Shown here one piece after another: positions 25,380-32,783 of a stretch of 54,014 bases of DNA (its first letter is position 1; every line of letters starts with the position of its first letter). Both the position numbers and the translations under genes were made by a program. The notes beneath the pieces were generated by a model that ran no database searches, was not told the origin of the DNA, and saw nothing but the letters and a program-made list of their open reading frames with translations. Source of the stretch: Clostridia bacterium (GTDB lineage Bacteria > Bacillota > Clostridia > Oscillospirales > CAG-272); the NCBI GenBank assembly GCA_017461945.1, contig JAFTSB010000028.1, positions 1 through 54,014 of the forward strand, given 5' to 3'.

Positions 25380-26056
25380 ACAGTATCCTTTCCACGCTGA
25401 TTTCTCTGCTTACTGCGGCGGCGGGCCAACAGATCACGCAGGGCAACGGTCTTGTTATAAAGAATCTCGCATTGTTGCTTGTAGTATTCCCTTGTCAATT
25501 CTCCATCGGCAGGGGGCTCCGGTATGTAGGGGGTACCCACCACAATACGCAATCTTTTGAAAAAAGGACGATTGTAGCACCCCTCCATATAAAGAGGTAG
25601 CACCGGCTTTTCCACGCTTTGGGCTAACAACAGAAATCCGGGCTTAAAGGGGCGGATCTCCATACCGGGCACGGCCATTCCCTCCGGGAAGATCAGAACA
25701 CTGTCTCCTTGACGGATCGCAGCCCCCGAAGCACGCAGCCACGCGGCAGATTTGTTGTCGATGGGAATACTGTATCCGCAACGCAACAGCGGATAAAGAT
25801 ACCATTTGCGATACCACCGCCGGGCCGCAATTGAATGGATGCGATCCCGATGGAAAATAACCGATATCACCGCGCCGTCGCAACCGCGCAAATGATTGCA
25901 GGTCAGCACCATGGGCTCCTTGATGCGCCCCTTGGGGGAAGCAGCGGATTCATAGTACACCTTCGGTCTGTAAAGCAAATAGGTCAGAACGATCAGAATA
26001 GCCCGTATGGGATGAATCCAGCAGGCATTCAAAAAGTTCATCAGTTTTGTTTTCAT
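25376..26056 (-). CDS. plsC: 1-acyl-sn-glycerol-3-phosphate acyltransferase (PlsC family)
   Basis: 226 aa. Acyltransferase block I is NHLRGCD (H-x4-D), and block III FPEG appears as IFPEGMAVPG. An N-terminal hydrophobic segment suggests membrane association. It would acylate lysophosphatidic acid, accepting acyl groups that FakA/FakB bring in through acyl phosphate. Start choice: the ATG at 26056 has TGGAGA 6 nt upstream, while the ATG at 26068 has no ribosome binding site. First gene of the operon plsC-DUF308-degV-fakA. Confidence 0.88.
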   Translation of the reverse strand: MKTKLMNFLNACWIHPIRAILIVLTYLLYRPKVYYESAASPKGRIKEPMVLTCNHLRGCDGAVISVIFHRDRIHSIAARRWYRKWYLYPLLRCGYSIPIDNKSAAWLRASGAAIRQGDSVLIFPEGMAVPGMEIRPFKPGFLLLAQSVEKPVLPLYMEGCYNRPFFKRLRIVVGTPYIPEPPADGELTREYYKQQCEILYNKTVALRDLLARRRSKQRNQRGKDTV

Positions 26057-26089
26057 TTGCTTCTCCATAACCGCCGGCCGTGGCCGCCG

Positions 26090-26107
26090 GTTGTAGTGAC
26101 AACTACA
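26090..26107. promoter_or_regulatory. Nested inverted repeat upstream of plsC, candidate TetR operator
   Basis: TGTAG-N6-CTACA, overlapping GTTGT-N4-ACAAC, lies between a TATAAT-like box (minus strand, 26113-26108) and the plsC start. The adjacent tetR-type gene is the obvious candidate regulator. The -35 region for this promoter is poor, which would suit regulated expression. Confidence 0.4.
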
Positions 26108-26147
26108 TTATAATAAAAAAATTTAAAATGTATATGGATAAAACCGT

Positions 26148-26176
26148 GCCCTATGTCCGATTTTCGGACACAGGGC
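26148..26176. terminator. Hairpin downstream of the TetR-type gene
   Basis: GCCCTATGTCCGA (26148-26160) pairs with TCGGACACAGGGC (26164-26176) with one G-U-type mismatch and a 3-nt loop. Read from the TetR gene (-) it is followed by ACGGTTTTA, a weak T-run. It contains ATCGGACA-like sequence resembling the repeat at 13733, probably by chance. Terminator or operator; uncertain. Confidence 0.4.
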
Positions 26177-26203
26177 TGGATTTAACTAAATTTCAGACAT
26201 TTT

Positions 26204-26767
26204 TCAAATTTTGCCTGATTTTTCCGAGCAAGAAGTCATTTCCTCTATATGGCCAAGAATCGCGATCAGATCGCTCACCGCGGTGTCAAGGGCCTCAGGA
26301 CGGTCACAGCGCAGATAGTCAAAGCAATAGCCAAACACGGCGTGCCGAATGAATACCGTCAGGTGAGCAGTCAATCCGTCGGGCAACGGCTCACTCCGCT
26401 TACCGCGCAACAGACAGTCGGTGATCATGCGATCAAAATCCGCTGCAAAGTACCGTTCCAAGCCCCCGTGGCCAAGGGATGCCAGCAGGCCGCGCACGGC
26501 CTTGGGATGGTTGGCGTTGAATTCGGCAATCAAGCGGAAGTAGGTCTCTACCGTTTCTGCCAGACTTTTGTCAGTAGGCAAACGCCCCATCAAATGGTGG
26601 CAGAGCTCCTCTAAAACCGCATAAATATCTTGAAAATAGTAATAGAAGGTGTTGCGATTGATGCCGCAATCATCCACAATATCGCGCACCGTGATCTTTT
26701 CCAAGGCCTTTTTGCCTGCAAGGCGGAGAAAGGACTCCACTATGGCTTTTTTGGTAAATGAGGGCAT
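26204..26767 (-). CDS. TetR/AcrR family regulator (DhaS-like)
   Basis: 187 aa. N-terminal TetR helix-turn-helix: KKAIVESFLRLAGKKALEKITV followed by VRDIVDDCGINRNTFYYYFQDI (residues about 5-50). The C-terminal ligand domain ends FGYCFDYLRCDRPEALDTAVSDLIAILG, resembling the TetR_C_8 (DhaS-type) group. The start at MPSFTKK has AAGGAGG 7 nt upstream; the upstream in-frame GTG is part of that site. It lies between the plsC-fakA operon and the lipid kinase gene and may control either. Confidence 0.88.
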   Translation of the reverse strand: MPSFTKKAIVESFLRLAGKKALEKITVRDIVDDCGINRNTFYYYFQDIYAVLEELCHHLMGRLPTDKSLAETVETYFRLIAEFNANHPKAVRGLLASLGHGGLERYFAADFDRMITDCLLRGKRSEPLPDGLTAHLTVFIRHAVFGYCFDYLRCDRPEALDTAVSDLIAILGHIEEMTSCSEKSGKI

Positions 26768-26798
26768 ATGCGTTCCTCCTTTCACTATAGTCTATTTT

Positions 26799-26827
26799 AG
26801 TATATCATATTTTGAACTTCCCTGCAA
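26799..26827 (-). promoter_or_regulatory. Promoter of the TetR-type gene
   Basis: Minus strand TTGCAG (26827-26822), 17-nt spacer, TATACT (26804-26799), 31 nt before the ATG. Confidence 0.65.
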
Positions 26828-26908
26828 GGCTTTTTGACTTTTTTCGCACAGGGAGAGACTTTTTGTCACATTTTCGTATTTTTTCATTCATTTTGGAATC
26901 ACAAACCC

Positions 26909-26937
26909 TTGCAAAGATTCTAAATGTATGTTATACT
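26909..26937 (+). promoter_or_regulatory. Promoter of the lipid kinase gene
   Basis: TTGCAA (26909-26914), 17-nt spacer, TATACT (26932-26937), 35 nt before the ATG. Confidence 0.7.
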
Positions 26938-26972
26938 GAAATAAGTTATATCACATCGGGAAGGAGCTTTTC

Positions 26973-27935
26973 ATGAAACATATTTTTGTTTATAACCCCG
27001 CGGCCGGGCAAAACAATAAGACGTTGTTTGAAAGACTGCAGGAAAAACTGAAGGAATATGACGAAAAGCTGACATATGAATTCTATTTCACCAAGGCCCC
27101 CGGTGATGCCACCACCTTTGTGCGAGAGCGTTGTGCCGCCGAGCCGGAAGCTCAGCTGCGTTTTTATGCGTGCGGCGGCGACGGGACCGCCAATGAGGTC
27201 CTTCACGGCGTGGTTGGGCAACCCAACGCCTCGATGTCCTGCTATCCCTGCGGCAGCGGCAACGACTTTGTGAAATACTATGGCGGCGCCGAGCGTTTTT
27301 TGGACGTAGATGCCCTGCTCAACGCCACCGAAACCCCCATTGATGTCATGAAAATTGATGACCGTTATTCTTTAAATGTAACCAACTTCGGTTTTGATAC
27401 CGCAGTGGCGCGTACGATGGATAAGGTCCGGCACAAAAAGATTCTGGGTGGCAAAAATGCCTACACCACCGGTATTGTTACGGCGCTGATCAAGGCCATG
27501 AAAAACGATTGCACCGTGTGGGTGGACGGCGAACAGATCAACGACGGCAAAATGCTGCTTTGCACGGTGGCCAACGGCTCTTACGTTGGGGGCGCTTTCA
27601 ACTGTGCCCCACACTCCGACAATACCGACGGCCTTTTGGAGGTCTGTCTGGTTAAGCCCATTTCTCGCTTCACCTTTCTCAAGCTGGTAAACGTATACAA
27701 GGAGGGTACCCATCTGGACGACCCCCGTTTTCACAACATTGTGGTCTACCGCCGTGGCAAATCGGTGCGTGTCAGCGCACCCGAAGGCTTTGCCTACACC
27801 TTGGACGGTGAGATCGTAGAGCAAAATGAGTTTACCATTGATATCTGCCCCGGCGCGGTACGCTTTGCCATTCCTGCCGATCCGGCAACAGGAGAAGCAC
27901 AAACCACCCCCGATACAGAACCGGCAACGGTATAA
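26973..27935 (+). CDS. Diacylglycerol kinase-like lipid kinase (DagK/YegS family)
   Basis: 320 aa. The nucleotide-binding motif GGDGTANEV (near residue 68) and the PCGSGNDF segment are the DAGK catalytic-domain signatures, followed by the beta-sandwich C-terminal domain with YTLDGE. These enzymes phosphorylate diacylglycerol or related lipids, returning them to the phosphatidate pool. GGGAAGGAG precedes the ATG. Adjacent to TetR and the plsC-fakA operon, it fits a lipid-recycling theme. Confidence 0.9.
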   Translation: MKHIFVYNPAAGQNNKTLFERLQEKLKEYDEKLTYEFYFTKAPGDATTFVRERCAAEPEAQLRFYACGGDGTANEVLHGVVGQPNASMSCYPCGSGNDFVKYYGGAERFLDVDALLNATETPIDVMKIDDRYSLNVTNFGFDTAVARTMDKVRHKKILGGKNAYTTGIVTALIKAMKNDCTVWVDGEQINDGKMLLCTVANGSYVGGAFNCAPHSDNTDGLLEVCLVKPISRFTFLKLVNVYKEGTHLDDPRFHNIVVYRRGKSVRVSAPEGFAYTLDGEIVEQNEFTIDICPGAVRFAIPADPATGEAQTTPDTEPATV

Positions 27936-27954
27936 AAACAAGCGGCAAATGCGC

Positions 27955-27983
27955 TTGACTTTTTGTCTGCCGCGTGATAAATA
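27955..27983 (+). promoter_or_regulatory. Promoter of the 133-aa membrane protein gene
   Basis: TTGACT (27955-27960), 17-nt spacer, TAAATA (27978-27983). The -35 box is the right arm of a small hairpin (CAAGCG 27939-27944 with CGCTTG 27952-27957, followed by T5) that could also terminate the lipid kinase transcript. Confidence 0.6.
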
Positions 27984-28012
27984 CGTTCAAATTTAATTTT
28001 AAGGAGTTTATT

Positions 28013-28414
28013 ATGAAAGCTGTTATTCGTTTGCTTGTGCTTGCAGCGATCGTCGGCACCATTGTTGTTATGGTCAAGACAGGCACGGGCAGTACAGTTA
28101 TCGGCGGTGCAGTTGTCATTCTGGTGCTGCTGCTTGTCTTCCGCAAGACCGTAACGCCCTCTCGGCGCAATCGCTCTCAGGGTGGCTCCGGCGGTGGCTC
28201 CAGGTCCCTGCCCTCACATTCGGAAATTATGCAGATCATCAACGATTACGTTGGATACTATGCAACCGGATTCAACTGCAATATCACCCCCAACCACATC
28301 TATATCACCGTCACCTTTAGCCCGGGCACCTCTGCCGCACTCGCCAACCAAAAGGCGATGGATCTGTGCAATGAGATCAGCAGCACCTACGGCATAAGCG
28401 TTTCGGTGAATTGA
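28013..28414 (+). CDS. Small membrane protein of unknown function
   Basis: 133 aa. Two hydrophobic segments (about 4-20 and 25-43) are followed by a basic, Ser/Gly-rich linker (RKTVTPSRRNRSQ, then GGSGGGSRS) and a soluble C-terminal domain (about 65-133) with HSEIMQIINDYVGYYATGF and ITVTFSPGTSAA. AAGGAG lies 6 nt before the ATG. It follows the lipid kinase but has its own promoter and terminator. I do not recognise the family. Confidence 0.7.
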   Translation: MKAVIRLLVLAAIVGTIVVMVKTGTGSTVIGGAVVILVLLLVFRKTVTPSRRNRSQGGSGGGSRSLPSHSEIMQIINDYVGYYATGFNCNITPNHIYITVTFSPGTSAALANQKAMDLCNEISSTYGISVSVN

Positions 28415-28485
28415 TATATGCAAGAAAGGATTCAAAAGAGATCCTCTCGGCATATAGGCTAAGCCTAAACCCTTATAACAAATAG

Positions 28486-28534
28486 AAAGAGCAGGAGTGC
28501 AAGGAGAAAAGCCTTGTGCTCTTGCTCTTTTTTT
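28486..28534 (+). terminator. Terminator of the 133-aa protein gene
   Basis: The 19-nt arm 28486-28504 (AAAGAGCAGG...) pairs with 28512-28530 (CCTTGTGCTC...), with two non-Watson-Crick positions and a 7-nt loop, ending in a run of seven T. Confidence 0.82.
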
Positions 28535-28571
28535 CTGGCTAAGGATGTTATTCACTACGCTCATAATGATG

Positions 28572-28610
28572 GAAGGTAGCGATTCAGGAGCAACGATGCT
28601 ATGCGCCGCT
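28572..28610 (+). repeat. 39-bp direct repeat, copy 1
   Basis: Shares 37 of 39 bases with 28699-28737; the common core is CAGGAGCAACGATGCTATG. It lies in the 322-nt gene-free stretch 28415-28736, which otherwise holds a terminator, an inverted repeat and no convincing open frame. Confidence 0.85.
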
Positions 28611-28667
28611 CTTCCCTTTTTGTGCTGCCGTCAAGGGTGAAAAGCAAGCAGAGCGAGGCGCGACGCC

Positions 28668-28711
28668 AACCGCCGCCGATGGCGTATGTTCATACGTTGA
28701 AGGTGGCGGTT
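28668..28711. repeat. Symmetric inverted repeat
   Basis: AACCGCC (28668-28674) and CGTATG (28683-28688) pair in register with CATACG (28691-28696) and GGCGGTT (28705-28711), sharing one centre at 28689/28690 and leaving an 8x8 internal loop. It overlaps the second copy of the 39-bp direct repeat and looks like a REP-type extragenic element. Confidence 0.6.
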
Positions 28712-28737
28712 CAGGAGCAACGATGCTATGCGCCGCT
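28699..28737 (+). repeat. 39-bp direct repeat, copy 2
   Basis: Second copy of the 28572-28610 repeat, start-to-start 127 bp. It ends on the last base of the stop codon of the P-type ATPase gene, so it is the immediate 3' flank of that operon. Confidence 0.85.
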
Positions 28738-30632
28738 TATCGCCCTTGACGGAGGGTGCGCATGGCGTTTAAAATCGCAATGACAGCAACACCTACGTCC
28801 GCAAAAATCGCCAGAGGCATCCGCCAAGCGCCTAACAGACCTAAAGCGCTGCAAATCAAAACAGCGCCTTTGACGCCCAAGGCCAAAACAATGTTCTGCC
28901 GCACAATGGCGACCGTACTGCGCGCGTGCCGAATGGCACGAGCCAGCTTGCAGGGATCATCATCCATCAATACCACGTCGGCAGCTTCGATGGCTACATC
29001 AGAGCCGAGAGCGCCCATTGCTACACCAACATCTGCACGCGCCAACACCGGTGCATCGTTAATGCCGTCACCTACAAAAGCCAACGTACCCTTGTGTGGG
29101 GCGGTGAGCAGAACCTCTACCTCACGTACCTTATCCGCCGGCAGCAGCTCGGCACGATAGTCGTCAACACCCACCTGCTTGGCTACCTCGCAGGCCAACG
29201 CCTCACGATCTCCGGTCAACATCACCGTGCGCTTGACGCCGCATGCCTTGAGATCGGCCACCGCCTGCGCAGCCCCTTGCTTGACCGTATCGGAAATGAC
29301 GATAGCGCCCAGATATTTACTCTCTTTTGCCACATAAATCACCGTACCGTTGGCTGAAATTTCTGACATTTCAGCACCGATCTCCTGCATCAGCGCCCGA
29401 TTGCCAACGGCAATCTGTTGGCTGCCGATCCGGGCACAAATACCGCGACCGGGCAGCTCGGTGATCTGCGACACCGCAAGGGTGCTTTCCCCTGCCCGTG
29501 CCCGGAGTGCCTTAGCAATGGGGTGATTGGAGCCCGATTCCACCGCTGCTGCCAGCGCGAGCAGCTGATCGGCACTGACACCTATGGGGTGCACCCCGGT
29601 CACCGTAAAGCTGCCTTGGGTCAGCGTGCCGGTCTTGTCAAATACCGCAATCTCGGTTTTGGCAAGCGCTTCTAAATCTTGCGATCCCTTGATCAACACT
29701 CCCATACGGGAGGCACCACCGATGCCACCGAAAAAGGAAAGTGGCACCGAAATGACCAGGGCGCAGGGGCAGGAAATGACCAAAAAGGTCAGTGCGCGCG
29801 CCAACCATTGGGCAAACAATCCGCGAAAATTCCCCATACAAAGCGGTGGCAAAAAGGCCACTAAGAGGGCGGCCAACACCACGAGAGGTGTATAATATTT
29901 TGCAAAACGGGTAATAAATTTTTCACTTTGCGATTTTCTGGTGCCCATATCCTCCATCAGCTGCAGGATGCGCGAAACCGTGGAATCGGCAAAGGGCTTT
30001 TCTACCCGAACCTGTAAGGCACCGGTCAGGTTGGTGCAGCCGCTGAACACCTCATCCCCTTCCTCCACAGCCCGGGGCGCAGCCTCACCGGTAAGGGCCA
30101 GGGTGTTGAGATCGGAGCGACCCGTGATCACGCGGCCATCCAAGGGCACCTTCTCCCCCGGACGGATCAGAATGGTCTCGCCCACGGCAACCTCGTCGGG
30201 CGAAACGATGATCTCTCCCGTCTCGCGCAAAGCGCAAGCTGTTTCGGGACGGATATCCATCAGAGCCGCGATCGAGCGACGGCTTTTTCCCACCGCGATG
30301 CTTTGAAACAGCTCGCCCGTTTGGAAAACGATCATAACAAAGACCGCTTCGGTAAACTCGGACTCTGCACCCGGCAAAAAGCCAAGCGCCATCGCCCCCA
30401 CCGTGGCAATCGCCATGAGGAAATTTTCGTCAAAGATCTGACCGTGGACAATGTTGCGCAAAGCATCCCACAGCACATCATAGCCCACCAAAAAATAGGC
30501 AGGCAAATACAAGAAAAGGTGCAGATACAAAGGAGCATCGGATAGCAAAAGTCGCTCGACCAGCACGGCTGCAACCAAAAGGATCGCCGCCCCGATGATG
30601 CGATACAGATTCTTTTTTTGCCTTCTTGTCAT
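28737..30632 (-). CDS. cadA: Heavy-metal P1B-type ATPase, Cd/Zn/Pb exporter-like, without N-terminal HMA domain
   Basis: 631 aa. P-type hallmarks: actuator TGEA near 181, the transmembrane metal motif SCPCAL (C288-P-C290), phosphorylation site DKTGTLT (D332), and GDGINDAPVLARADVGVAMG in the hinge. Six to eight membrane helices. The enzyme expels divalent or soft metal ions across the cytoplasmic membrane using ATP. The metal-binding domain normally fused at the N-terminus is instead a separate gene 4 nt upstream. With the CadC-like repressor two genes up, Cd/Zn/Pb is more likely than Cu. Confidence 0.9.
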   Translation of the reverse strand: MTRRQKKNLYRIIGAAILLVAAVLVERLLLSDAPLYLHLFLYLPAYFLVGYDVLWDALRNIVHGQIFDENFLMAIATVGAMALGFLPGAESEFTEAVFVMIVFQTGELFQSIAVGKSRRSIAALMDIRPETACALRETGEIIVSPDEVAVGETILIRPGEKVPLDGRVITGRSDLNTLALTGEAAPRAVEEGDEVFSGCTNLTGALQVRVEKPFADSTVSRILQLMEDMGTRKSQSEKFITRFAKYYTPLVVLAALLVAFLPPLCMGNFRGLFAQWLARALTFLVISCPCALVISVPLSFFGGIGGASRMGVLIKGSQDLEALAKTEIAVFDKTGTLTQGSFTVTGVHPIGVSADQLLALAAAVESGSNHPIAKALRARAGESTLAVSQITELPGRGICARIGSQQIAVGNRALMQEIGAEMSEISANGTVIYVAKESKYLGAIVISDTVKQGAAQAVADLKACGVKRTVMLTGDREALACEVAKQVGVDDYRAELLPADKVREVEVLLTAPHKGTLAFVGDGINDAPVLARADVGVAMGALGSDVAIEAADVVLMDDDPCKLARAIRHARSTVAIVRQNIVLALGVKGAVLICSALGLLGAWRMPLAIFADVGVAVIAILNAMRTLRQGR

Positions 30633-30636
30633 AGCT

Positions 30637-30858
30637 TTATTTCATAATCACACGGCAGTTGGCATCCACCTTGCGACACACCTTGTCGGCCTGCTTCAGC
30701 ACCTTTTCAAACACGGCGTCCTCGGCCTCCAGCGTCAGCTTTTGCGTGAGGAAATTCACCGAAACGGAGATCACGCCCTCCAAACGGCGGATGCCCTCCT
30801 CCATACGGGCGGCACAATGGGCACAGTCCAGCTCTTCCATTTCAAAGGTCTTTTTCAT
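30637..30858 (-). CDS. Free-standing heavy-metal-associated (HMA) domain protein
   Basis: 73 aa, a single HMA domain. The metal motif is LDCAHCAARME (C-x-x-C near residue 11), which is closer to CadA/ZntA N-terminal domains than to CopZ chaperones. AAGGAGAA precedes the ATG. It ends 4 nt before the P-type ATPase start, so it looks like the split-off N-terminal domain of that pump and probably delivers metal to it. Confidence 0.9.
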   Translation of the reverse strand: MKKTFEMEELDCAHCAARMEEGIRRLEGVISVSVNFLTQKLTLEAEDAVFEKVLKQADKVCRKVDANCRVIMK

Positions 30859-30895
30859 AATTTGTTCTCCTTATTGCGTAAAATTTTGGAATACG

Positions 30896-31255
30896 TTACT
30901 CTAAAATATGGTCCATACCCATACCAAGGATGGTGCGAACATGATCGTCTGCCAAGGAATAGAACACCGTCTTTCCCTCCCGGCGGAAATCCACCAGCTT
31001 GGCCGAGCGCAGAATTCGTAGCTGATGAGAGATGGCTGAAACCGTCATGTTCAGTAGCTGTGCAATGTCGCACACGCAAAGTTCGGCTTCGAACAACACG
31101 TATAATATCTTTATGCGCGTGCTGTCGCCAAAGACCTTATACAGCTCGGCCAGATCAAAAAGATGATCATCACTTGGCATCTGCCCTCTCACCTGCTCCA
31201 CCACGCGGTCGTGAGCGCAAAGAAATTCACAACTTGGTGCATGCTCTTGATTCAT
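30896..31255 (-). CDS. ArsR/SmtB-family metal-responsive repressor, CadC-like
   Basis: 119 aa. Winged helix-turn-helix with the alpha-3 metal box ELCVCDI and recognition helix MTVSAISHQLRILRSAKLV. An N-terminal extension with cysteines (SCEFLCAHD, residues about 9-16) matches the CadC metal site. It should release its operator on binding Cd, Pb or Zn. First gene of the repressor-HMA-ATPase operon, with a matching inverted repeat between its -10 box and start codon. Confidence 0.9.
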   Translation of the reverse strand: MNQEHAPSCEFLCAHDRVVEQVRGQMPSDDHLFDLAELYKVFGDSTRIKILYVLFEAELCVCDIAQLLNMTVSAISHQLRILRSAKLVDFRREGKTVFYSLADDHVRTILGMGMDHILE

Positions 31256-31268
31256 ATCATTTCCTCAC

Positions 31269-31317
31269 TTGAATAAATGTTCAAATGTATGATAGCACGT
31301 GCCATCCGTTTTGTCAA
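31269..31317 (-). promoter_or_regulatory. Promoter and ArsR/CadC-type operator of the metal efflux operon
   Basis: Minus strand TTGACA (31317-31312), 17-nt spacer, TATCAT (31294-31289). Directly downstream, TTGAA-N6-TTCAA (31269-31284) is a typical ArsR/SmtB inverted repeat and covers the transcription start region, so a bound repressor would block initiation. Confidence 0.8.
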
Positions 31318-31327
31318 GTGTTTTTTC

Positions 31328-31370
31328 AAAAAAATCGCCGGCGGCGATGCAAGGCATCCGCCGACGGCGA
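31328..31370 (-). terminator. Terminator of the EEP lipoprotein gene
   Basis: The arm starting TCGCCGGCGG (31335) pairs with the arm ending GACGGCGA (31370) with one mismatch and one bulge. On the minus strand seven T follow. It separates the EEP gene from the metal operon promoter. Confidence 0.85.
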
Positions 31371-31374
31371 CAAA

Positions 31375-32631
31375 TTATTTCAATTGGAAATACCCGATCA
31401 CACCATAGTGATCCGAAACAAAGCCGTTATAAGTCTCGCTTAAAATGCGATAGACCTTTACCTCGGCTTTTTTGGAGTCAAAAAAACAAAAATCAATCTC
31501 GTTTTTGGGGGTGCTGTAGGCATGGAAGGTGCCCTTTACAGTTGAGATATCCAGATCCGTCACACGATGGGCATCGGCCAGGGTAGCGGTGACGGTTTTG
31601 TAAGGTGCTTTGCCATAGGTTGTATTGAAATCACCCGTTAAAAAGACCGGATATTGTCCATTGTGGCTGTTGATAAATTGCATCAGATATTTGGCCTGAT
31701 CGTCGCGAACGGTGTCGTTACTGTGATCCAAATGGGTATTGCAGAACAGAACCTCCTGCTCGGTCAGCTTATCCTTCAGGATCGCCCAAGTGCAGATGCG
31801 GCGGCACAGCGCCCCCTCCGTCATCGAAGCCTCGTTGGGAGTATCGGTCAACCAAAAGGTGCCGCTTTCCAACAGGTCAAAGCGTGCTTTTTTATAAAGG
31901 ATGGTGTTCCACTCGCCGCTCTTGGCATTGGCACCGTCACGGGAGCAGCCCACCATGCCATAATCGGCACCGAAGTATTCCTCAAAGATCTCCATCCACT
32001 TGGCGGTCACCTCTTGTGTGCCCAGCAGATCGGGATCGTAATCGGTCACCAGCTGCTGCAGGCGAACCTTGCGATCGGCAATATCATTGCCGTTGCCGTC
32101 ATTGGCACACCGCACGTTCTGTGACATGACCGAGATCACAGTCTCAGCCCCGGGGGTCAGAGTGTTCAGCTTTTCACAAATGGCCTCGCTGATCTGGAGC
32201 GCGCCCTCTGCAATCAGACCGTATTCCTCGGTTCCCCACGCCTTGGCAATAGCCTCGGTAGCCAGATACAGTGCCAGCGGATTTTCACCGCGAATCAGAA
32301 TTCCCTGCTCGCTCATGGAGACAGAAAAAGCATTTTCATCCAGGGCGGGTAGCTCCTCCATGTGGGGCGGATTTCCCACATAGATCACCTTGCCGCCTGC
32401 AGTTTCGGGGGCAAAGACCTTGGTAGTGGTAACGGTCAATCGTTCGCCTATCACGCGACGGATCGCGCTGCAAAGCGAATAGGCAGCTGCCTCGGCATAG
32501 GGATCATCGGCCGTGTGAACGATCTGATATTCGGCATCGATCAGCGTGGGCTCGGGCTCCTTTTGGCAACTGATTACCACACATAGCAGTAATAGTATTG
32601 CTAGAGCGAGGCACAGAAAACGAAGCTTCAT
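31375..32631 (-). CDS. Endonuclease/exonuclease/phosphatase-family lipoprotein
   Basis: 418 aa. A lipoprotein signal with lipobox V-I-S-C (cysteine near residue 22) places it on the outer face of the membrane. After a domain of about 130 residues, the C-terminal EEP fold carries SQNVRCAND, the catalytic glutamate in LLGTQEV, CNTHLDH, GDFN and the terminal SDHYG. This superfamily hydrolyses phosphodiesters (nucleic acids, phosphoinositides, sphingomyelin); the substrate is not evident. Start at 32631 with GGAGG 8 nt upstream; own promoter and terminator. Confidence 0.86.
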   Translation of the reverse strand: MKLRFLCLALAILLLLCVVISCQKEPEPTLIDAEYQIVHTADDPYAEAAAYSLCSAIRRVIGERLTVTTTKVFAPETAGGKVIYVGNPPHMEELPALDENAFSVSMSEQGILIRGENPLALYLATEAIAKAWGTEEYGLIAEGALQISEAICEKLNTLTPGAETVISVMSQNVRCANDGNGNDIADRKVRLQQLVTDYDPDLLGTQEVTAKWMEIFEEYFGADYGMVGCSRDGANAKSGEWNTILYKKARFDLLESGTFWLTDTPNEASMTEGALCRRICTWAILKDKLTEQEVLFCNTHLDHSNDTVRDDQAKYLMQFINSHNGQYPVFLTGDFNTTYGKAPYKTVTATLADAHRVTDLDISTVKGTFHAYSTPKNEIDFCFFDSKKAEVKVYRILSETYNGFVSDHYGVIGYFQLK

Positions 32632-32666
32632 GGGGCACACCTCCAAGGCTTTTCTTTGTTATACCC

Positions 32667-32696
32667 ATTATACACCGTACACACGCCCCAAGTCAA
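32667..32696 (-). promoter_or_regulatory. Promoter of the EEP lipoprotein gene
   Basis: Minus strand TTGACT (32696-32691), 18-nt spacer, TATAAT (32672-32667), 36 nt before the start codon. Confidence 0.7.
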
Positions 32697-32735
32697 CCGC
32701 TTGTGTCATCAAAACCACCGCATACTGTTTTCCTC

Positions 32736-32763
32736 TTGCATTTTTTTGTTTTTGCGATAAAAT
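32736..32763 (+). promoter_or_regulatory. Promoter of the LytTR-DUF3021 pair
   Basis: TTGCAT (32736-32741), 16-nt T-rich spacer, TAAAAT (32758-32763), 20 nt before the ATG. Confidence 0.6.
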
Positions 32764-32783
32764 ATAAGTACGGGAGGTGTATT

